Part shown: piece after piece, positions 18,831-28,258 of the stretch
How positions within the stretch are numbered: position 1 is the stretch's first letter
Layout of the letters: each line of letters starts with the position of its first letter
Source: Flavobacteriaceae bacterium
GTDB taxonomy: Bacteria; Bacteroidota; Bacteroidia; Flavobacteriales; Flavobacteriaceae
DNA length: 29,061 nucleotides
Direction: 5' to 3'
Assembly: GCA_013003145.1 (NCBI GenBank)
Contig: JABDLH010000071.1
Coordinates: 1-29,061, forward strand
The notes under the pieces: model-generated
Seen by the model: only the letters and a program-made list of their open reading frames with translations
What the model was told of the DNA's origin: nothing
Databases searched by the model: none
Position numbers and translations under genes: made by a program

Positions 18831-19235
18831 ATGGCAAAGACAGGTGCAAAAGCAGGCACAAAAGCCGCAAAAAAGCGTAAAGTAATTGTAGAGTCTACCG
18901 GGGAGGCGCATATCACAGCCTCTTTCAACAACATCATCATTTCCCTGACCAACAAGAAGGGCGATGTGATTTCCTGGTCATCTGCTGGTAAGATGGGATT
19001 CAGGGGCTCTAAGAAGAATACTCCTTACGCTGCCCAGGTTGCTTCCGAAGAGTGTGCTAAGATCGCACATGAAGCCGGACTAAGGAAAGTGAAGGTCTAT
19101 GTAAAAGGACCAGGTAACGGACGTGAATCCGCTATCCGCTCTATCCACAATTCCGGGATCGAAGTTACAGAGATCATCGATGTTACTCCGCTGCCACACA
19201 ATGGCTGCAGGCCTCCGAAAAGAAGGAGAGTATAA
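18831..19235 (+). CDS. rpsK: 30S ribosomal protein S11 (uS11)
   Basis: S11 is on the 30S platform near the E-site mRNA. The 134-residue product has a basic, alanine-rich N-terminus ([20 protein letters not shown]) and then the core [20 protein letters not shown] and [20 protein letters not shown]. It continues with [20 protein letters not shown] and ends [18 protein letters not shown], the universal S11 ending. It lies 11 bases after S13. A 101-base gap follows before S4, longer than almost any other gap within the cluster. Confidence 0.98.
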   Translation: MAKTGAKAGTKAAKKRKVIVESTGEAHITASFNNIIISLTNKKGDVISWSSAGKMGFRGSKKNTPYAAQVASEECAKIAHEAGLRKVKVYVKGPGNGRESAIRSIHNSGIEVTEIIDVTPLPHNGCRPPKRRRV

Positions 19236-19283
19236 TTTATATCATAACCTGAATAATTAATTTTTCACAGGGAGTGTAGTTAC

Positions 19284-19315
19284 GATTATCGAAGGATTAG
19301 CCTTAATTCATAATC
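19284..19315 (+). other. Candidate leader hairpin before rpsD
   Basis: In the 101-base S11-S4 gap, GATTAT (19284-19289) pairs with ATAATC (19310-19315). Inside it AAGG (19292-19295) pairs with CCTT (19301-19304) around an ATTAG loop, with an unequal internal loop between. The structure ends 21 bases before the S4 ATG. No T-run follows, so it is not a terminator. A role in S4 autoregulation is a guess from position. Confidence 0.4.
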
Positions 19316-19336
19316 ACATTCCTAAATTTATAGAAG

Positions 19337-19942
19337 ATGGCAAGATACACAGGACCAAAAACAAAGATCGCTCGTAAATTCGGCGAAGCGATATTCGGAG
19401 ACGACAAGTCTTTTGAAAAGAAAAATTACCCACCGGGACAGCACGGTAACAACCGTCGTCGTGGTAAGAAATCAGAATATGCTATCCAGTTGATGGAGAA
19501 GCAGAAAGCTAAGTATACCTACGGTATCCTTGAGCGCCAATTCCGTAACATCTTTGCACGTGCAAACCGAAGCAAGGGAGTTACCGGTGAGGTTCTGTTA
19601 CAGTTGTGCGAATCACGTCTGGACAACGTGGTATTCCGTTTCGGAATTTCAACTTCCAGGAGAGGAGCGCGGCAGTTAGTTTCTCACAGGCACATCACCG
19701 TTAATGGTGAAGTCGTGAATATTCCTTCTTACTCATTGAAAGCAGGAGACGTTGTAGGTGTTAGAGAAAAATCTAAATCCCTGCAAACTATCCAGGATGC
19801 TTTAGCTGCCAACAGCAGTGTTTACGAATGGCTGAGCTGGAATTCAGAAAAAATGCAAGGTACCTTTGTTGCGGTTCCAGAACGTATTCAGATTCCGGAG
19901 AACATCAAAGAACAATTAATCGTTGAGTTATACTCGAAATAA
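19337..19942 (+). CDS. rpsD: 30S ribosomal protein S4 (uS4), zinc-free form
   Basis: S4 starts 30S body assembly, binding the 16S five-way junction, and is a translational repressor in other bacteria. The 201-residue product starts [20 protein letters not shown]. Its N-terminal domain has no cysteine cluster, so it is the zinc-independent form. [20 protein letters not shown] and the [20 protein letters not shown] helix are typical. The S4 RNA-binding domain follows at about 93-155 ([12 protein letters not shown], then [16 protein letters not shown]). It ends [12 protein letters not shown]. RpoA follows after 18 bases. Confidence 0.98.
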   Translation: MARYTGPKTKIARKFGEAIFGDDKSFEKKNYPPGQHGNNRRRGKKSEYAIQLMEKQKAKYTYGILERQFRNIFARANRSKGVTGEVLLQLCESRLDNVVFRFGISTSRRGARQLVSHRHITVNGEVVNIPSYSLKAGDVVGVREKSKSLQTIQDALAANSSVYEWLSWNSEKMQGTFVAVPERIQIPENIKEQLIVELYSK

Positions 19943-19960
19943 AACAACACAGATCTGACT

Positions 19961-20953
19961 ATGGCATTATTTAATTTTCAGAAGCCCGACAAAGTTATAA
20001 TGATTGATTCTTCCGATTTCGAAGGGAAATTTGAATTTCGCCCTTTGGAACCCGGATACGGTCTGACTGTCGGGAACGCGCTCAGAAGAGTACTGCTTTC
20101 CTCTCTGGAAGGTTTTGCTATCACTTCTGTTCGTATCGATAAAGTAGAGCACGAGTTTTCGGTCATTGAAGGTGTTGTAGAAGATGTAACCGAAATGATC
20201 CTGAACCTGAAACAGGTTCGCTTTAAAAGGCAGATCGAAGATGTGAACGAAGAAACTGTTTCCATCTCCGTAAGCGGGAAAGAACAACTTACCGCCGGTG
20301 ATTTCCAGAAATTCATCTCTGGATACCAGGTGCTGAATCCTGACCTTGTCATCTGTAACATGGATCCTAAGGTCAATATCAACATGGAGTTGATCATTGA
20401 GAAAGGTAGGGGATATGTTCCTGCAGAAGAGAACAAGAAATCTAATGCGCCTATCGGTAGCATTGCTGTTGACTCTATCTTCACCCCTGTGAAGAATGTG
20501 AAGTACAGCATTGAGAACTTCCGTGTGGAGCAGAAGACCGATTATGAGAAATTGGTTTTTGAGATCATGACAGACGGATCTATCCATCCTAAGGACGCCC
20601 TTACAGAGGCGGCTAAGGTGTTGATCCACCACTTCATGCTCTTCTCTGACGAGCGTATCACCCTGGAAGCAGATGAGATCGCACAGACAGAGACCTATGA
20701 TGAGGAGTCACTGCACATGCGCCAGTTACTGAAGACCAAGTTGGTAGATATGGATCTTTCCGTACGTGCCCTGAACTGCCTGAAGGCAGCTGAAGTGGAC
20801 ACCCTGGGAGACCTTGTATCTTTCAATAAGAACGACCTGATGAAATTCAGGAACTTTGGTAAAAAGTCGCTCACAGAGTTAGAAGAGCTGGTCATCAACA
20901 AAGGCCTGAACTTCGGCATGGACCTGTCAAAGTATAAATTGGATAAAGATTAA
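19961..20953 (+). CDS. rpoA: DNA-directed RNA polymerase subunit alpha
   Basis: RpoA dimerises to start RNA polymerase assembly and contacts activators and UP elements. The 330-residue product has the alpha N-terminal domain (to about 230), with [20 protein letters not shown] and [21 protein letters not shown] linker rich in acidic residues follows. The C-terminal domain has [20 protein letters not shown] and the helix-hairpin-helix segment [20 protein letters not shown]. It ends [10 protein letters not shown]. It lies between S4 and L17 in standard alpha order. Its TAA stop forms the first bases of a TAAATTTG promoter-like string (20951-20958). Confidence 0.98.
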   Translation: MALFNFQKPDKVIMIDSSDFEGKFEFRPLEPGYGLTVGNALRRVLLSSLEGFAITSVRIDKVEHEFSVIEGVVEDVTEMILNLKQVRFKRQIEDVNEETVSISVSGKEQLTAGDFQKFISGYQVLNPDLVICNMDPKVNINMELIIEKGRGYVPAEENKKSNAPIGSIAVDSIFTPVKNVKYSIENFRVEQKTDYEKLVFEIMTDGSIHPKDALTEAAKVLIHHFMLFSDERITLEADEIAQTETYDEESLHMRQLLKTKLVDMDLSVRALNCLKAAEVDTLGDLVSFNKNDLMKFRNFGKKSLTELEELVINKGLNFGMDLSKYKLDKD

Positions 20954-20958
20954 ATTTG
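20951..20958 (+). promoter_or_regulatory. Possible -7 element before rplQ
   Basis: TAAATTTG overlaps the rpoA stop codon and fully matches TAnnTTTG. No TTTG lies at the proper distance upstream (the nearest relative is CCTG, 24 bases away), so this is at best a weak promoter for rplQ. A start near 20965 would leave about 40 bases of leader before 21007. Confidence 0.3.
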
Positions 20959-21006
20959 GCCCTGAGCCCGTTACTGACGGAGTAGGGATTATTATAGAAT
21001 AGAACG

Positions 21007-21510
21007 ATGAGACACGGAAAAAAGATCAATCACTTAGGAAGACAGACAGCCCACAGAAAGGCGATGCTGGCCAACATGGCTTGTTCCCTGATTGAACACA
21101 AGAGAATTAATACCACTGTGGCCAAGGCCAAAGCGTTGAAGCAGTTCATTGAGCCCCTGATCACAAAATCAAAGGCAGAGAATAACAAGACTGCCGAAAA
21201 GGGTACCCATAACAGGCGTATCGTTTTCAGGAACCTCAGGGATAAGCACGCGGTAAGCGAGCTTTTTGATACGGTAGCCGAGAAGGTTGCGGATCGTCCG
21301 GGAGGATATACCCGAATTATCAAACTGGGTAACCGAATGGGAGATAACGCGGATATGGCCATGATAGAGCTGGTAGACTTTAACGAGCTTTACAATGCCG
21401 GGGAGACCAAGAAGAAGAAAACTACCCGTCGTAGCCGAAGCAAGAAAACAGAAACTGCTCCGGCACCGGAAGCAACAAAAGAGACTAAAACTGACGATTC
21501 AGAAGAATAG
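21007..21510 (+). CDS. rplQ: 50S ribosomal protein L17 (bL17)
   Basis: L17 lies at the 50S tunnel-exit side. The 167-residue product starts [20 protein letters not shown], the diagnostic opening. It has [40 protein letters not shown] and [20 protein letters not shown], which end the conserved core of about 120 residues. After [10 protein letters not shown] an acidic/basic low-complexity tail of roughly 40 residues follows ([13 protein letters not shown], then [17 protein letters not shown]). Such tails occur in Bacteroidota L17. It is the last gene of the ribosomal cluster, followed 25 bases later by a strong terminator. Confidence 0.98.
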   Translation: MRHGKKINHLGRQTAHRKAMLANMACSLIEHKRINTTVAKAKALKQFIEPLITKSKAENNKTAEKGTHNRRIVFRNLRDKHAVSELFDTVAEKVADRPGGYTRIIKLGNRMGDNADMAMIELVDFNELYNAGETKKKKTTRRSRSKKTETAPAPEATKETKTDDSEE

Positions 21511-21535
21511 GATGTTGAGAACTTTTAAAATACGG

Positions 21536-21569
21536 AAAAAGGATAGGCCTAAAAGCTTATCCTTTTTTT
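21536..21569 (+). terminator. Intrinsic terminator after rplQ
   Basis: AAAAAGGATAGGC (21536-21548) pairs with GCTTATCCTTTTT (21555-21567) around the loop CTAAAA: 13 bp with one G-T pair. The right arm runs into seven T (21563-21569). It closes the ribosomal transcript. A second small hairpin, GTTTC (21572-21576) with GAAAC (21582-21586) followed by TTTT, directly adjoins it and may act as back-up. Confidence 0.9.
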
Positions 21570-21605
21570 GTGTTTCTTTGTGAAACTTTTATAGCAAGAA
21601 GACTG

Positions 21606-22733
21606 ATGAAGTACATTACCAGGAAAAAAGCACTAGTATTATTGGCAGACGGCACCATATTTTATGGCAAGGCCGTAGGTGAGAAGGAAGGAACCGCCTT
21701 TGGCGAAGTTTGTTTTAACACCGGGATGACGGGTTACCAGGAGATCTTCACAGACCCCTCTTATTTTGGGCAGATGATGGTTACCACTAACGCGCATATC
21801 GGGAATTACGGGACCAACGAGGATGAGGTGGAATCGGATTCAGTAAAGATATCCGGACTTATTTGCAAAAATTTCAGTTACACCTATTCCCGCCCGGCTG
21901 CAGACAAAAGCTTACAGCAATTTCTCGAGGAAAACAGCTTGTTCGCGATATCTGATGTAGATACCCGCGCCCTTGTAGCCTATATTCGTGAACATGGAGC
22001 TATGAACGCCGTAATTTCGACAAGAGTCGACGAAATAGACGCCTTAAAAGAAGAACTGAAACAGGTGCCTGATATGGATGGCCTGGAGTTAGCTTCAAAA
22101 GTGTCAACCAAGGAGCCTTATTATTTGGGTGATGAAAATGCACCGATACGGATAGCAGCCCTGGATATCGGTATTAAAAAGAATATCCTCAGGAACTTGG
22201 TGAAGAGAGATGCCTACGTTAAGGTTTTCCCATATGATACTTCTTACGAGGAGATGAAGTCCTGGAATCCCGATGGATATTTTATCTCTAACGGCCCTGG
22301 AGATCCCAAGCCATTACTGAGTGCCATAGATGTTACAAAAAGCATCATTGCCGACGATAAACCCTTGTTCGGGATTTGTCTCGGACACCAGATATTAGCC
22401 CTGGCTAATGGGGTGACCACCTATAAGATGCACCACGGACACCGCGGGATTAACCACCCTGTCCTGAACCTGGAAACCGGGAAAGGGGAGATCACTTCCC
22501 AGAACCATGGATTTTCGATCAACAGGGAGGAGACCGAGTCACACCCTGAGCTGGAAATCACGCATGTACACCTGAATGACCATACCGTTGCCGGTATGCG
22601 AATGAAGGGTAAGCCGGTGTTTTCTGTTCAGTACCACCCGGAAGCCAGTCCGGGACCGCATGATGCTGATTACCTGTTTGACCAGTTCTTTGAACTGATA
22701 CAGGCAAGTGTTAGTAATAAAGCAACGGTTTAA
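21606..22733 (+). CDS. carA: Carbamoyl phosphate synthase small (glutaminase) subunit
   Basis: CarA hydrolyses glutamine and passes ammonia to CarB for carbamoyl phosphate, the precursor of arginine and pyrimidines. The ATG at 21606 gives 375 residues starting MKYITRKKALVLLADGTIFY. A longer reading from 21570 would begin within the terminator region and add 12 unrelated residues. The N-terminal CPSase domain has FNTGMTGYQEIFTDPSY and DVDTRALV. The class I glutamine amidotransferase domain has the nucleophile Cys258 in FGICLGHQ, and His344/Glu346 in VQYHPEASPGPHD. carB is not in the window. The start lies 36 bases after the rplQ terminator with no clear promoter between, so it may rely on read-through or a promoter inside rplQ. 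Confidence 0.97.
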   Translation: MKYITRKKALVLLADGTIFYGKAVGEKEGTAFGEVCFNTGMTGYQEIFTDPSYFGQMMVTTNAHIGNYGTNEDEVESDSVKISGLICKNFSYTYSRPAADKSLQQFLEENSLFAISDVDTRALVAYIREHGAMNAVISTRVDEIDALKEELKQVPDMDGLELASKVSTKEPYYLGDENAPIRIAALDIGIKKNILRNLVKRDAYVKVFPYDTSYEEMKSWNPDGYFISNGPGDPKPLLSAIDVTKSIIADDKPLFGICLGHQILALANGVTTYKMHHGHRGINHPVLNLETGKGEITSQNHGFSINREETESHPELEITHVHLNDHTVAGMRMKGKPVFSVQYHPEASPGPHDADYLFDQFFELIQASVSNKATV

Positions 22734-22764
22734 CGAATTGTTATATTCCTCCCAATAGCATGCC

Positions 22765-22800
22765 TTTGAAAGGTTTCATCGGTAGTCTTTTGTATATTTG
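22765..22800 (+). promoter_or_regulatory. Promoter before eno
   Basis: TATATTTG (22793-22800) is a full TAnnTTTG match and lies 35 bases before the enolase start. A TTTG at 22765-22768 sits 24 bases upstream, longer than the usual 19-21, so the -33 assignment is doubtful. CCTTT-G-AAAGG at 22763-22773 is a short inverted repeat overlapping it. Confidence 0.5.
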
Positions 22801-22835
22801 GAATTCACCATTTTTAAGATAAAAAAGAAAACAAA

Positions 22836-24128
22836 ATGAGTATCATAATAGACGTACATGCGCGACAAATCCTGGATTCGCGCGGGAACCCGACAGTAGA
22901 AGTAGATGTGATCACCGAGAACGGTGTAATGGGCAGGGCAGCTGTTCCTTCCGGAGCTTCTACAGGAGAACATGAAGCCGTTGAGCTTCGCGATGGCGGA
23001 AAGGCATTTATGGGCAAGGGAGTAAGCCAGGCCGTAAAGAATGTGAACGATATCATCGCCGACCAGATCCGCGGTATGTTAGTCTATGAGCAGAACCAGA
23101 TAGACCAGGCAATGATAGACCTGGATGGTACCAAGAACAAATCAAAACTGGGAGCTAATGCAATTTTAGGCGTTTCCCTGGCTGTGGCCAAGGCAGCAGC
23201 CAACGAGTTAGGGCAATCTCTATACCGCTATGTCGGGGGGGTAAGTGCCAATACGCTTCCTGTTCCTATGATGAATATTATTAATGGTGGCTCCCATTCG
23301 GATGCACCGATCGCTTTCCAGGAATTCATGGTAATGCCGGTCAAGGCGAAAAACTTCTCCCATGCCATGCAAATGGGGACGGAGATCTTTCACCACCTGA
23401 AAAAAGTTCTTCACGACCGTGACCTTAGTACCGCCGTGGGAGATGAAGGAGGATTTGCACCTACCCTGGATGGAACCGAAGATGCCCTGGATACTATAGG
23501 GATAGCGGTAAAGAATGCAGGATACACTTTAGGAGACGATGTAATGATCGCCCTGGACTGTGCCGCAGCAGAGTTCTACGTAGACGGTAAATACGACTAC
23601 ACGAAATTTGAAGGCAGCAACGGGGCTGTACGTACTTCTGAAGAACAGGCTCAATACCTGGCAGACCTTTGTTCAAAGTACCCAATCATCTCTATTGAAG
23701 ACGGTATGGATGAAAATGACTGGGACGGATGGAAAGCTCTTACGGATAAAGTAGGGGAAAAAGTACAGTTGGTTGGGGACGACCTGTTTGTAACCAATGT
23801 AGAACGCCTTTCCAGGGGAATTGAAAATGGAATAGCGAACTCTATCCTGATCAAAGTAAACCAAATAGGGACCCTGACAGAAACGATCGCTGCAGTGAAC
23901 ATGGCGAAAAATGCGGGCTATACTTCAGTGATGTCTCACCGTTCAGGAGAGACCGAGGATAATACCATAGCAGACCTGGCAGTAGCGCTGAACACAGGGC
24001 AGATAAAGACTGGTTCTGCTTCCAGGAGTGACCGTATGGCCAAGTATAATCAACTTCTCCGAATAGAGGAAGAATTGGGAGATGTGGCATACTATCCCCA
24101 GGGAAACGCATTTAATATCAAAGCCTGA
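22836..24128 (+). CDS. eno: Enolase (phosphopyruvate hydratase)
   Basis: Enolase interconverts 2-phosphoglycerate and phosphoenolpyruvate in glycolysis and gluconeogenesis. The 430-residue length is typical. The N-terminal part has [17 protein letters not shown] and [19 protein letters not shown]. Catalytic and Mg-binding residues are present: Glu204 in VGDEGGFAP, Asp241 in IALDCAA, Glu288 in ISIEDGMDE, Asp315 in VGDDLFVTN, Lys340 in [12 protein letters not shown], His368 in [12 protein letters not shown] and Lys391 in IKTGSASR. It starts at ATG 22836, after AAAACAAA. It has its own promoter and a strong terminator, so it is probably mainly monocistronic. Confidence 0.98.
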   Translation: MSIIIDVHARQILDSRGNPTVEVDVITENGVMGRAAVPSGASTGEHEAVELRDGGKAFMGKGVSQAVKNVNDIIADQIRGMLVYEQNQIDQAMIDLDGTKNKSKLGANAILGVSLAVAKAAANELGQSLYRYVGGVSANTLPVPMMNIINGGSHSDAPIAFQEFMVMPVKAKNFSHAMQMGTEIFHHLKKVLHDRDLSTAVGDEGGFAPTLDGTEDALDTIGIAVKNAGYTLGDDVMIALDCAAAEFYVDGKYDYTKFEGSNGAVRTSEEQAQYLADLCSKYPIISIEDGMDENDWDGWKALTDKVGEKVQLVGDDLFVTNVERLSRGIENGIANSILIKVNQIGTLTETIAAVNMAKNAGYTSVMSHRSGETEDNTIADLAVALNTGQIKTGSASRSDRMAKYNQLLRIEEELGDVAYYPQGNAFNIKA

Positions 24129-24169
24129 ATTCGTAAGGCTTGTTTGAGCACAAGAATATAAATTAGCAG

Positions 24170-24201
24170 AAAGCCGGGGAGTTCATTCCCCGGCTTTTTT
24201 T
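24170..24201 (+). terminator. Intrinsic terminator after eno
   Basis: AAAGCCGGGGA (24170-24180) pairs perfectly over 11 bp with the complement at 24187-24197 around the loop GTTCAT. Seven T (24195-24201) follow. It lies 41 bases after the enolase stop and is the strongest terminator in the window. Confidence 0.95.
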
Positions 24202-24221
24202 ATGTTTTCTTTACAATGCAG

Positions 24222-24255
24222 TTTGCCGAAAGAGTAATTAATTAAGTATCTTTTG
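24222..24255 (+). promoter_or_regulatory. Possible promoter before the GT5 gene
   Basis: TTTG (24222-24225), 21 bases, then TATCTTTTG (24247-24255). The second element has one base too many compared with TAnnTTTG, so the match is imperfect. It is in the right place, after the eno terminator and 26 bases before the coding start. Confidence 0.4.
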
Positions 24256-24281
24256 AATCCCTTATCAATAGATAATAGCCT

Positions 24282-25829
24282 ATGAATAATTTTTTAATAG
24301 TCGCTGCTGAGAATGATGGACTTATCAAGTGTAAGGCCGGTGGTATGGGTGATGTGGTACGTGATGTGCCAAGGCAGATCTCTGAACGGGGAGATAAGGT
24401 GCATGTAGTAGTGCCTGCTTATTCGCGCTTGCACCAGGGTGGTAAGTTTATCATGAACCTGAATTTTCAGTTGAGGGGACAAGCATATTCGGCCGAACTG
24501 TACGAAGTGAGCCCGAAGAAACCTTTTGATAACCTTACTCACTATGTGATCCACCACCCGGAAATCACAGCCGGTGAAATAGGACATATTTACCATAATG
24601 ATCCCAAGGAGCCATTTTATACCGATGCGATAAAATTCATCGTCTTCTGTACTGCCGTGGCGGAAGCAGTCCGCCAAGAGGTTTTTGGTACCCTGGATGT
24701 GGTCCATTTACACGATTGGCATACCAGCTTATTACTTTTCCTTAGAACGTATCATCCCCAATACGAATCTTTGAAGAGGCCCAGGTTTGTATACAGTATT
24801 CACAACCTGGCCATACAGGGAATTCGACCCTTTGACGATAATTATTCCTCCTTGAGCAACTGGTTTCCTGAAGTTGATTACAACAGGGAAAAGCTCATGG
24901 ATTACCGGTACCGCGACTGTATAAATCTTATGGCTACAGGTATCCGTCTCGCCGATGCCGTACACACCGTTTCTCCTTCGTATAAGGAGGATGTGCTGAA
25001 GCCCAGCAGGCCACCGGAATTCATAGGTGGTGAGAGCCTGGAAGAAGATCTTAAACAGGCCGATATGGAAGGCAGGTTATTCGGTATACTGAATGGTTCC
25101 AATTACAAGAATATTCGGACGGCACAGAAAAAGAACATCTACAGGAATACTATTCGTGCTATCTTTCAATGGCTACAGGAAGAATCTAAAAAGTATAAAG
25201 CCGATTTCCTGGCGCATACCGGTGAAAAGGTGGTGGAAATACTGAACCAGCCCCCGCGTTTTGTCTGTGCCAGTGTGGCCAGGTTGACAGAGCAGAAATT
25301 CTATTTCTTTAAGCGATCACCCCAGTTACTTGCCGATATGCTGGAAAGGCTTGATAAGGTGGGGGGGATTTTTATGCTGCTCGGGACCGGTGACCCGGAA
25401 TACGAACAGCTTTTCAGGGATATGAGTTACAAACATCCGAATTTCATCTTCACCAATGGGCAGTCTGAAGACCTGATCGATTCTATTTACCTGGAAGCAG
25501 ATCTCTATATTATGCCCAGCCAGTTTGAACCCTGTGGCATAAGCCAGATGCTGGCCATGAGAAGTGGTACTCCCTGCCTGGTACATCATACCGGTGGACT
25601 CAAAGACACGGTATCCCACCTGGAAACCGGGTTTGTTTTTAACGGTGACACCTTTGAAGAGAAACGGGAGAATATGCTGGAGAGTTTTGATATGGCGCTG
25701 CACCTCTTTTTCAATGACCCGGTACGTTGGAAAAAAATCCAGGCCAATGCCAAAAAAATGCGCTTTACCTGGGAGAAATCCGTTGATGATTATTACCGCT
25801 ACCTCTATGCACTCCCGGTACGCAAATAA
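24282..25829 (+). CDS. GT5-family glycogen/starch synthase-like glycosyltransferase
   Basis: The protein resembles bacterial glycogen synthase GlgA, which adds glucose from ADP-glucose to alpha-1,4-glucan. At 515 residues it is slightly longer than E. coli GlgA (about 477). Conserved features are a KxGGxxDV motif (KAGGMGDV, 18-25), VVHLHDWHTSLL with HDWH at 144-147, His174 in YSIHNLAIQG, Arg334 and Lys339 in ARLTEQK, FEPCG with Glu416, and HHTGGLKDTV. Odd points: two extra residues before the KxGG motif, NGSN (271-274) where GlgA has NGID, no WNP after it, and KFYF where GlgA has KGLD. The catalytic set is intact, but sugar donor or acceptor may differ. No glgB, glgC or glgP gene is adjacent. 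The GT5 fold is near certain; the exact substrate is not. Confidence 0.85.
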   Translation: MNNFLIVAAENDGLIKCKAGGMGDVVRDVPRQISERGDKVHVVVPAYSRLHQGGKFIMNLNFQLRGQAYSAELYEVSPKKPFDNLTHYVIHHPEITAGEIGHIYHNDPKEPFYTDAIKFIVFCTAVAEAVRQEVFGTLDVVHLHDWHTSLLLFLRTYHPQYESLKRPRFVYSIHNLAIQGIRPFDDNYSSLSNWFPEVDYNREKLMDYRYRDCINLMATGIRLADAVHTVSPSYKEDVLKPSRPPEFIGGESLEEDLKQADMEGRLFGILNGSNYKNIRTAQKKNIYRNTIRAIFQWLQEESKKYKADFLAHTGEKVVEILNQPPRFVCASVARLTEQKFYFFKRSPQLLADMLERLDKVGGIFMLLGTGDPEYEQLFRDMSYKHPNFIFTNGQSEDLIDSIYLEADLYIMPSQFEPCGISQMLAMRSGTPCLVHHTGGLKDTVSHLETGFVFNGDTFEEKRENMLESFDMALHLFFNDPVRWKKIQANAKKMRFTWEKSVDDYYRYLYALPVRK

Positions 25830-25885
25830 TCCGTTTTTACAGTAGGTCCGGGGGTTTGTTAATAATCCCTTAAATCCAATTTTGA

Positions 25886-25918
25886 ATTGTTAAGATGGGT
25901 CTATTTTTCTTAAATTTA
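25886..25918 (+). promoter_or_regulatory. Possible promoter before the citrate synthase gene
   Basis: ATTG (25886-25889), 21 bases, then TAAATTTA (25911-25918). Each element is one base off TTTG / TAnnTTTG. It would leave a leader of about 25 bases before 25949. No intrinsic terminator is visible between the GT5 gene and this point, so read-through is also possible. Confidence 0.35.
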
Positions 25919-25948
25919 CGGTCGATAAATTAAAACAGATAAAGATAC

Positions 25949-27232
<1,284 letters not shown>

Positions 27233-27247
27233 ACTCCCCCTTAGCAT

Positions 27248-28162
27248 ATGCTACATTTAAACGTAGTTAACGAGACCGACAGCTTAAAGGCGGTAGTCCT
27301 GGGTACGGCTAAAAGTCCCGGGCCTGTTCCTGCCCCCGATTCTGCTTATGATCCAAAATCGCTGGAACATATCCTCGCAGGAACCTATCCTACAGAAGAA
27401 GATATGATCCGTGAAATGGATGCCTTTGACCAGGTGCTGAAGAAGCACGGCGTTAAGGTTTACAGGCCGGAGGTTATAGAGAATTGTAACCAGATCTTCT
27501 CCAGGGATATAGCTTTTGTAATTGATAATAAACTGGTGAAAGCCAACATTCTACCGGACAGGGAAAATGAATTCCAGGCCATCATGCATGTGCTTGATGC
27601 CATTGCGCCGGAGAATATATTGTATCCCCCGGAAGAGGTACACGTAGAAGGCGGGGACGTGATGCCCTGGAACGACTATTTATTTGTCGGGACCTACACC
27701 AAAGAGGATTATCCCGATTACATTACCGCCAGGACCAATAAGGCTGCTGTAGAATACCTGCAGCGACAATTCCCGGAAAAGAAGGTCAAGAGTTTTGAAC
27801 TTCGAAAGTCCAATGTAGAGGCTAAGGAGAATGCCTTACACCTGGATTGCTGCTTTCAGCCGGTAGGGAAGGATAAGGCCATCCTGCATCGGAATGGATT
27901 CCTGGTACAGGAAGAATACGACTGGCTGGTCAATTACTTTGGGGCGGAGAATATTTTTGAGATTACTAAGGACGAGATGTATCGTATGTATAGTAATGTA
28001 TTCTCCATCTCACCCGAAGTCGTGGTTTCTGAAAAGAGCTTTACCCGGCTGAATGATTGGTTGCGAGAACAAGGCTTCACCGTAGAAGAAATTCCGTATT
28101 CCGAAATTGCAAAACAAGAAGGCCTGTTGCGCTGTAGTACACTGCCACTCATCCGGGAATAA
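27248..28162 (+). CDS. DDAH/amidinotransferase-like guanidino-group-modifying enzyme
   Basis: The product belongs to the guanidino-group-modifying superfamily (dimethylarginine dimethylaminohydrolase, arginine deiminase, amidinotransferases), which attack a guanidinium carbon with a cysteine. The complete protein has 304 residues. Residues matching the catalytic set are visible: FSRDIAFVID (84-93), VEGGDVMPW with Glu134 and Asp137, His198 in ALHLDCC, and Cys296 in LLRCSTLPL close to the C-terminus. Whether it hydrolyses methylarginine, arginine or another compound, or transfers an amidino group, cannot be read from the sequence. It lies 15 bases after citrate synthase and 96 bases before a second member of the same superfamily. 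No signal peptide is seen, so it should be cytoplasmic. Confidence 0.88.
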   Translation: MLHLNVVNETDSLKAVVLGTAKSPGPVPAPDSAYDPKSLEHILAGTYPTEEDMIREMDAFDQVLKKHGVKVYRPEVIENCNQIFSRDIAFVIDNKLVKANILPDRENEFQAIMHVLDAIAPENILYPPEEVHVEGGDVMPWNDYLFVGTYTKEDYPDYITARTNKAAVEYLQRQFPEKKVKSFELRKSNVEAKENALHLDCCFQPVGKDKAILHRNGFLVQEEYDWLVNYFGAENIFEITKDEMYRMYSNVFSISPEVVVSEKSFTRLNDWLREQGFTVEEIPYSEIAKQEGLLRCSTLPLIRE

Positions 28163-28200
28163 GCCGGAAAAACCATTGCTATAAATCTTTTAGGGGTCCG

Positions 28201-28231
28201 TCTGCTATCAAGTAGAAAAGGATTAAATTTG
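28201..28231 (+). promoter_or_regulatory. Promoter before the CtlX-like gene
   Basis: TCTG (28201-28204; one mismatch to TTTG), exactly 19 bases, then TAAATTTG (28224-28231), a full TAnnTTTG match. Transcription would start near 28238, about 20 bases before the ATG at 28259. The gene may therefore be expressed apart from citrate synthase and the DDAH-like gene. Confidence 0.55.
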
Positions 28232-28258
28232 CGGGCTGAAATTTTATTGAAAGGAGTT

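Noticed and set aside
19323..19330. TAAATTTA as a promoter for rpsD
   Set aside because: It ends 6 bases before the ATG, so the transcript would start at the start codon; there is no TTTG at the right distance and the last base is off consensus.
19967..20632. 221-codon minus-strand frame within rpoA
   Set aside because: It is antisense to the conserved alpha N-terminal domain, shows no motif and has no start context; it is a shadow frame.
21570..21605. Upstream start at 21570 for CarA
   Set aside because: It begins at the end of the terminator T-run and adds residues foreign to CarA; 21606 gives the usual N-terminus.
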